In this document: positions 1-11,474 of the stretch, piece by piece
Position numbering within the stretch: the first letter of the stretch is position 1
Layout: the number at the start of each line of letters is the position of its first letter
Assembly: GCA_026419785.1 (NCBI GenBank)
Contig: JAODTK010004987.1
Coordinates: 248,001-312,000 of the forward strand
DNA length: 64,000 bases
Direction of reading: 5' to 3'
DNA from: Sclerodactyla briareus
Taxonomy: Eukaryota; Echinodermata; Holothuroidea; Dendrochirotida; Sclerodactylidae
Made by a program: the position numbers and the translations under genes
The notes under the pieces: model-generated
Database searches by the model: none
Told to the model about the DNA's origin: nothing
Seen by the model: the letters and a program-made list of their open reading frames with translations, nothing else

Positions 1-519
1 TGTGTGATTTTCGAAATATGGTTGTGAGAGGGTAAAGTGAGAGAGAAAAGTGAATCCTCCAGTCGTTGTGCATGATGCTGCGCAGAAGCAAAGGAGTGAG
101 GAAAAAAAACTTTGCTGCGTAACTGGCTAAATATACTGTTGTAGCGATTGAAAGGCTAGAGAGGTGACACGGTGGCACACATCTACAGATTATATTCATG
201 ACGGTTTCAATGAGGCATGAAAAAGTTCACATGGGAGAGCAAATCTCGCGACGAATATAACCTTGAAAATATTAACTAACATGCACACTCTGTCGTGAAG
301 GGAGGTTTCATGGTGAATGTTTATGTATGAGATGATGATGGAAACAATCCAATGCTCCACAAACCTGTTGGGCATGCCAATAGTTGGAGGATCTCTGCCC
401 AAGAATATCATAATGCCTCCGGACAGCCATCGCCATAACATAGAATAATAAAGGTTGAGAGAGGACATCTGAGTGTTTAGGGGGGGTAGCCACTCAGTGA
501 TAGTATATGGATCCGACAA
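1..519. other. No gene recognised
   Basis: There is an open frame of 107 codons on the minus strand (196-519), but I see no family motif, and neither splice signals nor a repeat explain it. The stretch directly precedes the GIY-YIG fragment at 520-615 and could hold more of that element, but I could not recognise PLE RT motifs in it. Confidence 0.4.
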
Positions 520-615
520 CGTGGGATGTCTTTGTATATTGACCTAAATTGGTCTCTAGCCACGTACATTGGCGAAACAAGTACCAAATTCAGATACCGG
601 TTCAAGAACCACTGA
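520..615 (+). mobile_element. Penelope-like element, GIY-YIG endonuclease fragment
   Basis: Translation from 562 gives TYIGETSTKFRYRFKNH followed by a stop at 613-615. This is the second half of the GIY-YIG core found at the C-terminus of Penelope-like retroelements: Tyr-Ile-Gly-Glu-Thr, then a basic segment with conserved Arg residues and a terminal Asn-His. Two other PLE pieces lie in this window (38.8-39.3 kb and 59.9-61.8 kb), and the 39.2 kb copy reads YVGETSTRFRDRF at the same place. The upstream half (GIY strand and Cys-rich linker) is only faintly visible at 529-561, probably because of a frameshift. RT is absent. The fragment ends against an AT microsatellite, so it is a dead relic. 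Confidence 0.75.
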
Positions 616-618
616 TGT

Positions 619-738
619 AGTATATATATATATATATTATATATATATTATATATATATTATATATATATATAGATATATATATAATATAATATATAATA
701 TATATATATATATATAGATATATATATATATATTATAT

Positions 739-772
<34 letters not shown>

Positions 773-784
773 ATATATATATAA
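619..784. repeat. (AT)n microsatellite
   Basis: About 165 bp of almost pure TA/AT with scattered interruptions. It abuts the PLE fragment. Such tracts are slippage-prone and often misassembled. Confidence 0.97.
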
Positions 785-1236
785 ATGAGATGATTTTTGC
801 GAAACTGGATTGACCAACTCGCACTCAGTAACTCAAGTGGCTGGATAGTATTATCAGCACACTCCGACATTACCGAATCATTTACTATCATCAGCAATCA
901 TTCAATTGGGATTCAAAAGTGCGGAAGCAACGCAACGCATTTGCACCTTACCAATCGTCACTGTAATGGTTTGTCTGGCTATATATGCGAAGTCTCCTCT
1001 CCGGAGCAAATACTCCAATCATCAAATCATCAGATATTCATTATTATCGTTGTAACATAATTGATAATAAGACCCCTGGTTTGGGCTCAGATTACTACGT
1101 GACCAGAATCATAAGTCCATATGTTCCCTCGCTGTCATTGATGGATTATCGATTCCTGGTTGGCAGAACATGGAAATCTCGTGAGTTCAGTGGGTTTGAA
1201 ACCTCGGAATCTCCAACAGTATCAATCAGCTCTTGA
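785..1236 (+). other. Two overlapping short ORFs, first with weak Ig-like pattern
   Basis: Open frames run at 797-1060 (87 codons) and 985-1236 (83 codons). The first contains a segment NATHLHLTNRHCNGLSGYIC followed by EVSS. A beta-strand, Asp/Asn-rich turn, then Gly-Tyr-x-Cys is the pattern of the F strand of an immunoglobulin-like domain. A matching first cysteine (IQKCG) lies only about 21 residues upstream, much closer than the 50-70 residues usual for Ig domains, so the resemblance may be chance. I see no convincing acceptor or donor. Treat this as an unidentified ORF. Confidence 0.15.
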
Positions 1237-1558
1237 TCTATACATATGCATTGCGAGAGTCCTCTTGAAATATGGCGCTTAGTGGCGGAATCGTGGATAT
1301 GAATGAGTATTACGTCATCACTACGAGTATGTTATTTATTGGACATGTTTGCTTCATGAAGTGCCATCGCCTCCTGTCAAATGACTAATGTCGATAAAAA
1401 TCGATGTAAGGCTTGATCGCCATAAGTTGATTGCCGTTATCGGCCAGCTTATCATATGGCAACCTAGGCAAAGGTCGAGTACCCGAAGGAGTGTCCACAG
1501 GAAGTCGATTAATCACAGCATCAAGGAGCGATGCCTCTCGGACTTTCTGCGGAAGAGA

Positions 1559-1568
1559 ATAATATAAT

Positions 1569-1650
<82 letters not shown>
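1559..1650. repeat. (AAT)n microsatellite
   Basis: Nearly perfect AAT trinucleotide array. It immediately precedes the LINE C-terminal fragment, and a similar array follows it. The long minus-strand ORF crossing it is a poly-Ile artefact. Confidence 0.97.
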
Positions 1651-1689
1651 CCATGTACTTAATGACGTATGACGTAGCCGCTGCATCAC

Positions 1690-2215
1690 CAGAAAATCTG
1701 CCAGCACTACGACATACCCACACAGCAAGTACCGTGGCTTCACGAACCAAAGCCAGTGGAAGAGAATGAAAGGGTCAAAATCCTCTGGGATTTTGAAATC
1801 AGAACTGACAGGGTCATAACAGCCAGAAGACCTGACCTGGTAATCGTCGACAAAGAGACTAAATCTGCGACAATAGTAGATGTAGCAGACCCGTACGATA
1901 CCAACATAGTACGGAAGGAACGAGAGAAGATCGACAAGTACCAGACTGAGACTCGGAATACAGAGGATGTGGAACGTGAAAGCCAGAGTAGTACCTGTAG
2001 TGATCGGCGCATAGGAGTTACCACACCCAGACTTGCTCAACACATACTGAGCATACCTGGTAATCACGAAGTACGAAAACTTCTCAAAGCCGCACTCCTG
2101 GGCACCCTCACATACTCCGACGAACACTAGCCCTCCCAAAGGAAAAAAAATCGGGTAGGATTCCGAGGTCAAGGAAGAAGAATAGATACACCAACCAAGA
2201 GAGTTGTGAGAAGAA
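1690..2215 (+). mobile_element. Non-LTR retroelement, C-terminal coding fragment and 3' UTR
   Basis: The frame around 1,756-2,130 begins VKILWDFEIRTD, continues ARRPDLVIVDK and IVDVADP, then KEREKIDKYQ, and ends LLGTL before a stop at 2,128. This series (KILWDF-x2-TD, ARRPDxVxVDK, hydrophobic-D-x-A-x-P, KExEKxxKYQ) is the familiar conserved C-terminal block of many predicted invertebrate retroelement polyproteins. The PD...D spacing recalls a nuclease fold, which is an inference. In-frame sequence upstream to about 1,690 (QHYDIPTQQ...) also fits. RT is missing, so this is a 5'-truncated copy. About 85 bp of 3' UTR lead into an (AAT)n tail, as expected for such an element. Confidence 0.8.
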
Positions 2216-2216
2216 T

Positions 2217-2332
2217 GTAGAATAATATAATAATAATAATAATATAATAATAATATAATAATAATAATAATAATATAATAATAATAATATAATAATAATA
2301 ATAATATAATAATAATAATATAATAATAATAA

Positions 2333-2379
<47 letters not shown>

Positions 2380-2396
2380 TATTATTATTATTACTG
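2217..2396. repeat. (AAT)n / (ATT)n compound microsatellite
   Basis: AAT units on the plus strand switch to ATT units at about 2,333. The switch fits two elements inserted tail to tail: the forward LINE fragment ending in (AAT)n on the left and a reverse-strand SINE/LINE tail (2,397-2,650) whose own AAT tail reads as ATT here. Confidence 0.93.
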
Positions 2397-2650
2397 ATAA
2401 TATCTGGGTACTTACAAAGCGCTCATCCACCGTAGTGATCGAAGCGCTTCACAAATATCACCATGATCATATGAACTGGTACGCATTCCGACAAATCCTG
2501 GTAAGAGTATGTGGAAGCAGCGAATACAGCACAGGTACCGTACTCAAGTTCTTCACATGTCCAAATTCAGCACTCGGGAGAAGAGGAGCATGGAGATAGA
2601 ACGTCTTGCCCAAGGACACCACGGAAAAGCTGATCGTTCTGTGGAACTCA
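2397..2650 (-). mobile_element. SINE/LINE-tail repeat, reverse orientation, copy 1
   Basis: Plus-strand landmarks are AAGCGCTTCACA, GAACTGGTACGCATTCCGAC and CTTGCCCAAGGACAC. The same ordered landmarks occur at 46,556-46,800. Read on the minus strand, the element ends in a GCGCTT segment followed by (AAT)n, matching the tail of CR1/L2 elements and dependent SINEs. The GCCCAAGGACA core is common in SINE or LINE 3' regions of fishes and marine invertebrates. I see no tRNA-like head, so it could be the 3' UTR of a LINE instead. Confidence 0.6.
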
Positions 2651-5279
2651 CAACATATCAATCAACATCTATCTGGAGTCTGCGTTCATCTCGCGCAGTC
2701 TTTCGTTCAGAATCAGATTGACCTGAATCGAAAGGATGAAATCGAAGCACTAACGCGTCACACTTTACGAGCACGGGCACAACGTAGACTGGTGGGTAAA
2801 ACAGTTGACAAGCCACACCAATGCGCATATCGATTTTCTTGACAGGGATTGTTTACTCAGGTTGCGCAGGAAATTAGAATGCGGAGAATGTAGTGCATTT
2901 TACCTAATGTTCCTGTTGGAGAAGTTTTCTTTCTACCAGGTGCACAGGTCTAATTGTTTCACGATATTTTGAGCATGGCCTCAGCATCGTTATCATTCAA
3001 ACTAGCATTGCGAGATTATCAGCAAATCTTATTCTAAACGACATGTGCAGCATTAGACGAAGCACTCAGATACTATTATTCTGTGTACACTAACTGGCGG
3101 TTTGCGATGTCGAGGGTTTTTATCACATCCGGATCCGTTTTCATTACATCACACTACTTGCAAGTTCTGCTTTACTATGGGATACGCGTCCAACAGCCGG
3201 GAACGAGTAGGATGGGACCATAGTTCGTGGAGAATGCTGCTTCTCAGCGAAGGTGTCCTTGATAATAATAATTATATCTCGCACTGTCCAGTAGGAGGAT
3301 TGATAGGTAGATGTTCGTGCATACATGCTCGTTTTTCAAGCTGATTAGATGAATTTGTGGAGAGACTTTTTCACACTTGATGTGCACCATCTCCTACCCG
3401 CGTATTCAATTGAGCGGTGTTCCATCAGCTTGACTGATCACGAATTCACTGTAGCTCGTAACTGTCGACGACATATTGATCATAATCAACAGTCACAACA
3501 AGACCATCATTGTTTAGTAGTAACATTGGTTCAGTGAATCGTTATTGACAGTGTCAATTGTAGAGATCATTTGTAGAAACATCCAAATTAAATAAACAGG
3601 AAAGAAAGAAAACTATACGCGTAACCTCGTTCCTGTATGCAATATTCATATCCAAAACAATTTATTTTTATGATCGGTGTTGCTCGAACAGCACAAGTAT
3701 CTCTAGCAATCCAGTGAGGGTTTGAGAAAAAGCACCCACCCCTCCCTGTTTATAAAAGATAAAACCCCAATATCCAACATTTACACGTCGTTGATTCTTT
3801 GCTTCCTCGATGAAGTAGGCGGCTACCCCATCATTGTTTTCACTGCTGATCTAATTGTTATTAGTGAATCGGCGGGCAAATCGTAAAATCTAAAATAAAT
3901 TCGTGGATAGGAGTCCTTACACCCATGTTTAACGACCTTTTTTCACGAGTATGTTGGGCACAAGGATTGTGAATTAAACGCCAGTTCTTTATCTCCACGT
4001 CATTTTTAATTTTTTCATCTAATTAAGATGACCGCTGTAAATGATGTCCGTTAATGCACAGGTTAAAGAGGGGTTTACTTTCTGTGTCTTCCTTCAGTTT
4101 AGTTGGAGTTGAATGCGGCCGCACACAAATTGGCAAATGGCAAGTATTTGTTCGGAGGAACATGGATTGGGGCATTTTACTGAACACTCGTTCTCTCCGG
4201 TACCTGTTTTCTTTACATGCTACTAACCACATCAGCATTGTGCACAGAATGTTGACGCACTATTCCCTGTTACATAATGCTTATGGAACTCGGAAACGTT
4301 TCCTCGGCCGTTGGGTATTCTCACTGACACAGCCCACTGGCATGGATCCTCAAACAATGGAACTACTGATCCGATCTCCGTGCAGTCCTCAAGAACATAC
4401 CAGTGCTTGATTAGACCGTATCCGATATCACTGACATAACGGAACTGTGCTAACCTGATGTACTTTAGTTTAACTTCGGAGTTCTCAGTCACACTTTCAA
4501 TGTTTGTTTTACAACCATCGCTCTGCTTGAATTAACCTTGCATTAAACGGGGCATTCCCATGATTACATTGGACTGAGTTCCTCTGACATCTGTCGAATT
4601 ATTACGCTCCTGAGCGGACACAACACGTTGTGATATAGACAGAGGTTCGCCGATTACAATCGGGCATGATTAAGCAATTGTTTCTCCCTGGTACTGGACC
4701 CCTCCCACCTGTTGTCAATTTTTTATCGCACTAAGAGGGAAAGCCCTGCACTGTGCTCCAATTACCATGTAAGGGAGACACTACATCTGACATTCCTTTC
4801 TATGGACCTTGAAAATCAGTGGAGCATGATTACCAGACGGTAAAATATGGTATGAGCTGGGTTCACTGGTAACTTTTTGACACAAGATGCCTTTTTTTCA
4901 TGTCACCCCAAACACCGTAGCCTGTATGTACTTGCAGTCTTTGTTCTGCGAAGAGAAAACCTAAAAATTTGTCCTTACGCTAAGACGTATTGCGGGGTAA
5001 TGTGAACAGAATACATTACCACTGACCACTGCTCGATTTCAAGAAGAGGAAAGTAGTCACATTACTTAGCTGTCGTTGTTCGCAAAATAATACCACCATA
5101 TAAAAGAAAATAGGCGGGCTAACGATTACCTTAATGCATAGACAATAATTTCCAGTGAATGCAATATTCTCTCATGCGTCCAAGGGGTCACGTAGCAATC
5201 CAAATAACGTTTTCTCTTCAGTGAGCGGGTTGTGGTAGTATTAGTAGTATCTGATCGTTATTCACCAATATTCTTTTGC
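2651..5279. other. No gene or repeat recognised
   Basis: Only short open frames (longest 118 codons at 4,054-4,410, +) without family motifs. No splice-site-bounded exon stood out, and no obvious repeat of other parts of the window was seen. Confidence 0.4.
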
Positions 5280-5373
5280 CGCGTCATTTGCTAGGTCTGA
5301 GCGTCATTTGCTATTGTCTTCAGCGTCAAGTGCTATTGTCTGAAGCGTCCTTTCCTTTGTCTGCCAGCGTTCA
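5280..5373. repeat. 22-bp minisatellite, about 4.5 units
   Basis: Four diverged units begin GCGTCATTTGCTA, GCGTCATTTGCTATTGTCT, GCGTCAAGTGCTATTGTCT and GCGTCCTTTCCTTTGTCT, followed by a partial GCGTTCAG. Unit length is 20-22 bp. Confidence 0.85.
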
Positions 5374-6404
5374 GAATTATTGACGGTTGAGACTTTCCCT
5401 GTAAACGCTTCCAAGTACATGGTATTATCTTTCTGGATTTCAGAAAACATTCAAATGAGTGTCACGTGGACGCTGCTCACGAAGGATAAGGAAATTTTGT
5501 CCCGACCATTTTTATCCTCGCGAGATGCTAATCTAAATTGGTCATGTTACCTAGGCTATATAGTTTTTTGAAATGTTGTCCTCTGCCGGACTTTGATTAT
5601 GGAATTGATATGTATTTTGTTCACTGTGGGAATTTCGTCTGACGGCACCTACAAACGCTTGGTGCCACATGTGTCCGACAACGCCTCTTGGAACCTCTAC
5701 CTTGAGAGGGGAGAAAAACGCCAAGGGTGTTCTTATAATCGAGATTGTGCTGGCAAGCCTGGGGTGTTTCCGTTCACCCCCTCGCCGGGTAGTTTTGTGT
5801 CGGACCGGCAAAAATTCACCGGTTGTTGTGTTCGAAATGTTGCCTGTACTACCCATATGGTCAGATGCCACAGGAACTTATGCGAATAGGCTATTTTTAT
5901 AAAATTTCCAAATGCATTGTTGTTGACAAATCAGTTGTTACCGACAGCAGAGATAATTTAGCAGTGTATTTTTTTTTATTGGGTATTATTCCCAAAGTGT
6001 CATCCTCAAGTTTCAATCTCATAATATCGTGATCCCTATTCTAATGATATATAACAACTATTTTTTGGCCTCACTGATTACCCAGGACAGGTGGGGCACA
6101 AAAAGGGAAAGAGAGCACCACTCGCAATAACGTGCTCCGGGCATCTGTCAATCGCTTCTAGACTAATGAAATCTCTCGTTTTCCCAAACTCATGACTAAA
6201 TGCATACCAGTTTGGCATAATTAGACGCAAAGGGGTCGTATATAAAGAATACACTGGAGGCTGCAGTTTAATGGAACATTATATAATTTCATGAGTATCA
6301 TGAAAGCCATATTCATGGTAGCGAGGCGAACACCACTATTACATTACTCAGAGTACTTGGAATTTAGTCTAGGAACATCGAAAGTAATATCACATGAAAA
6401 CAAC
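5374..6404. other. No gene recognised; short ORFs
   Basis: Overlapping open frames on both strands (5,593-5,889 +, 98 codons; 5,551-5,871 -, 106 codons) fall in a locally GC-richer patch. None has recognisable motifs. The plus frame is Cys-rich near its end (GCCVRNVAC), with no known family match from memory. Confidence 0.35.
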
Positions 6405-6628
6405 GTTCGAATTCATTTTTTGCTTCATTTTCTCGTGTAGACAACACCTGGGCGTGAGAATGAATATCTAATATGCACTAATTGAATCGACTTTCCCTGT
6501 TTTCACGTTTTAAAAAAAACGGTTCGAATTCATTTTGCTTCATTTTCTCGTGTAGACAAACAACCCCTGTGTAGAATGAAGATCTAATAGGCACTAATTG
6601 AATCGACTGTCCCTGTTTTCACGTTTTA
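6405..6628. repeat. 117-bp tandem duplication
   Basis: Two adjacent copies start with GTTCGAATTCATTTT (6,405 and 6,522) and end with CCCTGTTTTCACGTTTTA. They share the internal landmarks TTTTCTCGTGTAGACAA and CACTAATTGAATCGACT. The copies differ at few positions apart from short indels. Confidence 0.93.
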
Positions 6629-7588
6629 TTCAAATACCATCTGTAGGGCTGTGTGTACATAACTAAAAAATACTGGCGATTGGAATACATTTCGTAGATG
6701 AAGTCAGTAAATGTTTGCTGAGGTTATTGTCATTAGTGTATTTTAGGCAAGGACGCTGTGATGCCCAGAGAAGTATTGACAAAAAATACATCAAGTTGCA
6801 CCGTACATCGTACTCTCCATGCGAAAAGATAAGGATAAAGGGCAAATGAATGGGCATGGTTTGCCATGATGCATCGTTAGCGGCGTACGCTGATGTTATT
6901 CGTCTGCAAGGGAGAGAGAAGAGTCGTGGCTGCCTCTTCAGGCGGGAGACAAGCAGGTGATGTTGAGTGATGTATTATTTCTGTAACTGCAACGAAGGCG
7001 AAAGCTGAGGATGCTGTCGAAGGGTTCGGAGTCAACTTAGTGGGTATGTTGATGAAACGGCGGTGAGCGGTTTGTCGGACTGAGCCCATTGGGAAAAATA
7101 CGAGTAGCTGTTGATTTCCAGCCAGTCTCTTCTTTAGCGAATTCCGTTGGCCAATACGGTCTGTTGTTATTTCTCTCGTCGTTCAGCTATTTTTATGGCG
7201 ATGCGAGGACGATGAAGTAGGTCTCTGCGATTGATTAGTGTGGTCGCGAGCGTAGTTGCTTCCGTGGCATTGAGCGATCGAGAGCCTGGATGTGAATCAG
7301 CGGGGAGTATAACTTGCTAACTCCGTCTAAGCGGTGGATTGGTACCCTCCTAACCAGGGGCGCACTTTCTATCGTCGTAAGAGGGGGGGGGGGGGGTTGT
7401 TATCGCTCGCTGTTTGTATGGCTCGCGATATGGGGCCACGCGCGGTTGGCACACGACGTTTTTTTTTCCTCTTGGGATGTGAACACCCCTTCCCACGTCT
7501 ACGACAGGGCGTTGGACCTGTACAGTATTTGTTGGTGTATCCGAAATTGTTCTTCGGCAGTGATGCAGTGTGGTAACGAGTTAACGAG
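6629..7588. other. No gene recognised; G-run at 7,381-7,396
   Basis: Nothing identifiable except a run of about 15 G. Overlapping short ORFs in this GC-richer stretch have no motifs. Confidence 0.4.
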
Positions 7589-7748
7589 TCACAAGTCAAG
7601 TCAAGTAATTTCTTACAACACTCGAGTCAAGTCAAGTCAGACACATTGCCAAGTCAAGTCAAGTCAAGTCAAGTCAAGTCAAGTCAAGTCAAGTCAAGTC
7701 AGGCCAATCACAAGTCAAGTCAAGTCAAGTCAGATACTATGCTCAAGT
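7589..7748. repeat. (CAAGT)n pentanucleotide array
   Basis: CAAGT units occur in runs of two to eleven, separated by short spacers such as CGAGT and CAGACACATTGC. The plus-strand ORF that continues through it (7,314-7,778) is a Ser-Ser-Gln-Val-Lys repeat artefact. A relative lies at 10,797-11,040, and the two share a TTACAACACTC flank in one orientation or the other. Confidence 0.95.
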
Positions 7749-7934
7749 CACATTAAAGTCAATAATTTTCCCCTTTAGTATTAACAATTTAAACAATTGT
7801 ACTGTATGATAATGCATTGTGAGTAAATGTCGGCTTGATTCCAATATCTAGCTCCTTAGACACGTGTCATGTAATTACTAGATTTTTTGGAGATCGCTGA
7901 AGGCTACCATTTTTTGCAACCATATCCTAGATAT

Positions 7935-9772
7935 CAGGGGCGGCGCCACGGTTTAATGATGGGGGGGGGGGGCAGATTTCGCATGGATGTCTGACATAGG
8001 GGAGGGTTTAAGGGGGGGTGCCCCCTCCCCTTTGCGATTTTTTGAGTCATTATACTGCTCAGATGGAAAATGGTGCCACATTTGATACACGTGAAGTGTA
8101 TACGTCCAACGAGTTTTGACAAAAAATGCATGAATTTCTGGAAAAAAAATTAAAATGCATGACATTTCCGGCAGGTCATATATCATTCGATAAACCTGAC
8201 AAAAATAAACCTGATGAAACTTTACCTACGTTCTGTACAGGGAGTCAGGCTTACCTCTGCTCAAACTGTTGTTACTAATGCAAATTTGAAGATATCTAAT
8301 GGCGTCAATCAGCATGGGTCGGAGTGACAGTCACGCATGCCACGTGGTCACTCATAAGGCCGGAAGGCGCTGCGAAGTTTGCAAGTTAACTTTGATTCCT
8401 TTCACCTACTTATTAACAAACGGTGGCTCATAATGACCACAGTGTTCTCAAGACAGTAAATATCAGGGGGGGGGGCGAAGGGTTGGTTATTGAGGGGGTG
8501 TACAGATGATGTTTTGCCGACGGACCCAGCAATGGTGACGTACATGGGGGGGGTCTAAGGAGAGGGGGTGTCCCCTTTTCGAAAATTTTGAATATTGAAA
8601 ACGTCCTCAGATGCAATCTGGTGCAATATTTTTAGTAAAAATGGGCGTTCAGTAATTACTCGCCCCGCTCACCACGTACGCGGGACCCTTCAATTTGGAA
8701 CGCCGGAAAATTCGACCCGAATCATAACAATGCCCGATTTTGATTGCAGTTCGTGTGTCTGAGGCAGACCATCGATACACACTGCGCGCGAAGCGCGCAA
8801 AATTTGACACTTCAATGGGGGAATTGATCAAATTTTTCAGCATTTAGTACAAATTTCAGACAATCTTCCTACTTTCGCCACTCGCATGATTTTTCGCCTA
8901 AAACCGACTGTTTCATTATTAAGTTCTGGGAAATTCTTGAAATTTTCTTCAGCAAAATGGCTTCGAAATAATGTATCTCTGGAATATAGGACCAAATAGG
9001 AAACAAAAACTGTTAAAGAACTGACAAACTCATGAAAAATAGGATGTCAAACGCTAACCTACGCCTCCATTCCCCCTTTTGCCGAAATGCCGACAGACTC
9101 GGTCACTCGTCCATTTACACCGACGGCGATGGGCCGTCCACATTATCTCATTTTTGCCGACGTGCCATTCTCCCGTTCTCCTTCTCTCTCCCGCCGACGC
9201 TGAATGGGCCAATTAGATGAAGAGCCAAACGTCGAAATATCCGATAATAAAGTCTGACTTCCGTTGTTTTTCTCTCTATTCCATTTCCATTCCCTGCTTC
9301 CCCTCACTCCCTCTCCCTTTTCCTTTCCCTTCCCCTCTTTCTTCTTTTCCTCCTCTCCTCTTTTCTCTTCTCTTCCTCTTCTCCTCTTTTCCTCTTTTTC
9401 CTTCCTCTTTCTCCTTTTTTGCCGACAGACCGAAAATTTGCCGACGGCATGAAATATTGGGAGGGGGTGACACCCCCACACCCCCCTCCGCTCAGCGCTA
9501 CGGCCCTGGTAAACATACGCTACATTTGCGAACGCTATATTACAGCAAACAGTTTGAGTCTCGATTTGAGTCTCGATGAGAACGCATAAAAACATAACCT
9601 TAAGTTTGATACCTGTATTTGGCCACTTCACCTCACCCCCGACGAAAACGTGTGCGTTAAAACTTCATTCTGTCGATTTTATTTTTTTCGGTGATCCGGG
9701 CCCCACAACCCATGGGGGGGGTGCAGCCCCCTCCCTGGCCCTGCCCCCCCCCTCCCTGTGGCGCAGCCCCTG
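7935..9772. mobile_element. hAT-like non-autonomous DNA transposon with 8-bp TSD
   Basis: The left end begins CAGGGGCGGCGCCACGG (7,935). The right end, read inward on the minus strand from 9,772, begins CAGGGGCTGCGCCACAGG. Both ends continue into G-rich tracts. The direct repeat CTAGATAT flanks it exactly at 7,927-7,934 and 9,773-9,780. An 8-bp target duplication with CAGGGGC-type termini is the signature of the hAT superfamily; the superfamily call is an inference from these two marks. Inside are several TTTTGCCGAC motifs (near 8,514, 9,152, 9,416 and 9,436), possible transposase sites, a long pyrimidine tract and a GCGCGAAGCGCGC palindrome near 8,785. No transposase ORF is present, so it would need one in trans. 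Confidence 0.88.
9262..9422. repeat. Polypyrimidine (C/T) tract
   Basis: About 160 bp almost entirely C and T on the plus strand, inside the hAT-like element. ORFs of 60-160 codons on both strands here are low-complexity artefacts. Such mirror-rich tracts can form triplex DNA. Confidence 0.93.
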
Positions 9773-9780
9773 CTAGATAT

Positions 9781-10796
9781 GCTTCAATGTATATGGTATG
9801 AAGTTGAAACAGAGTGACATTAACAGAGCAATGAATTTACTGATTTTCCCTTCAAGAACAATAAAATAAATTTACATTCAAATTACTTTGTTAAAAAGGA
9901 AGTGGGCCTATACCATTTCCAACCTAATCTTTCGTGACATCAATTTATCAATTTGACATAAAGGCAATACATTGAGATTATTTCTTGAGAAATGATGTAC
10001 TACTTGGCATTTCACTGCTTTAACAGCTCCCATCGAACCATCCCTCTACATTAGTGATTTATAAAAAAAATGCCTTATATAGTGCACATCTTTTGCACTT
10101 GACTTCCAATGCTCCAACCAGGTTGTTGTATCCCCTGGGGCTTAGGTGACTCTGCAACCATACGTCGCACATATTTTCTTGCAAGGTGTGGGTGAAACGT
10201 GGCACTAGAAGTAAAGTAAATAAAATGAATACCAGAAAAGGCATTAGGCAGTCCGCTTGCTGGGATTTGAGATGATAGTCTTCTGATTATCAGTCATAAT
10301 TGAGTATGCAACAGAGCTAATCAATCTCTAACTAAGGTAACCTGATCTCTGAAATGCCATGAAATGTCTACTGGACCAGCACCTTCACCTGTGCTTGGTC
10401 GGCCACATTGTATTACGCAAGTAGTCAGTATCTGTGTATCAGTTTCGCGAGAGAGTGCGCGGTCAGTTGTTCGAAAGCCGACTTTAGAAGCATTCTTTTT
10501 TTTTTGTCGTTTTCCATAGGACTGGCGGCACCCGAATTACCCGGGGGACAGATTTGTAACGCGTGATCTAAACCCTGTGATTTCATGAAAAATCTGATCT
10601 GGCCGCGTCGCGGCGGGAATATAATTTAGCTGGCCGTCCGGCACAGACTTCTACATCGTTCATCGGGGCAGATTCTAGTTCGTACTGAGCGGCATGTACA
10701 GAGGCTACTAATGGGCTTGCTCCTGGCGCGCGCGCGCACTGGCCTCCTTGTATCCGGTACGGCTCTTGATGAGAAAAAGAAAGACTGGAGTCGTTT
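9781..10796. other. No gene recognised
   Basis: No recognisable coding motif. There is a T-tract at 10,496-10,506 and a short GC-rich patch with CGCGCGCGC near 10,730. Confidence 0.4.
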
Positions 10797-11040
10797 GACG
10801 TGACTCGAGTCCTTTGGCGTGACTCGATTCCCAACCTTGACTCGAGTCATTGCATGTTCGAGTCAGAGTCACGTCAAGTCATTGTTAGTGGTTACTCGAG
10901 TCAAGTCAAGTCATTCGGCATGTCTGACTCGAGTCAAGTCAAGTCATTTGTTTAGGCCCAAGTCAAGTTGGTCAAGTTCCAAACATGCGACTCGAGTCGA
11001 CCCGAGTCTGAGTCATGGGACTTGACTTGTTACAACACTC
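10797..11040. repeat. Degenerate GACTCGAGTCAAGTC array
   Basis: Imperfect units combine ACTCGAGTC and CAAGTC, at 10,802, 10,840, 10,894, 10,926 and 10,989, ending GACTTGACTTGTTACAACACT. It shares its core and the TTACAACACT flank with the array at 7,589-7,748, so both belong to one repeat family. Confidence 0.85.
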
Positions 11041-11474
11041 AGTTATGACACGAGGAGTTATTAGGTTGATCATAACGACCGGTGAAGAGGGATGCGATGT
11101 TTACCTTTTTTGTGTGAGCATTGTATCGGTTTGAGCGAAGCATTCCGTGCGACTTTCTCTAACAGAGTGCGGGACCTCCTGACGATAATCCGTCTGACTC
11201 TGGTGGCAACTTCGGATCGTTAGTATTGAGGTTTATTATGTCTTCGTTTTGACAGTCAGTGTTAAGCGTTGACATGGCAACATGGTATGCTGGAGTGCGA
11301 AGCGATGGAGACAGATAGATGAAGTGACGGATAGCGTTGGATATCAATATGACTGCATTGCTTCTGGTTTCGTTTCTTGAATAATAATAATAATCTTTCG
11401 CCGACCAGTTGTCTGTTCCTTTAGCTTTAATTTCAAATAAAACCTTGCAAGAAAGTGTTTCTGGATGATTTGAA

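Noticed and set aside
1513..2172. 219-codon minus-strand ORF
   Set aside because: A large part of it is poly-Ile from an AAT array, and the rest is antisense to the LINE C-terminal fragment.
7314..7778. 154-codon plus-strand ORF
   Set aside because: It runs through the (CAAGT)n array and a G-run; Ser-Gln-Val-Lys repeats are an artefact.
9143..9631. 162-codon minus-strand ORF, Lys/Glu/Arg-rich
   Set aside because: Low-complexity translation of the polypyrimidine tract inside the hAT-like element.
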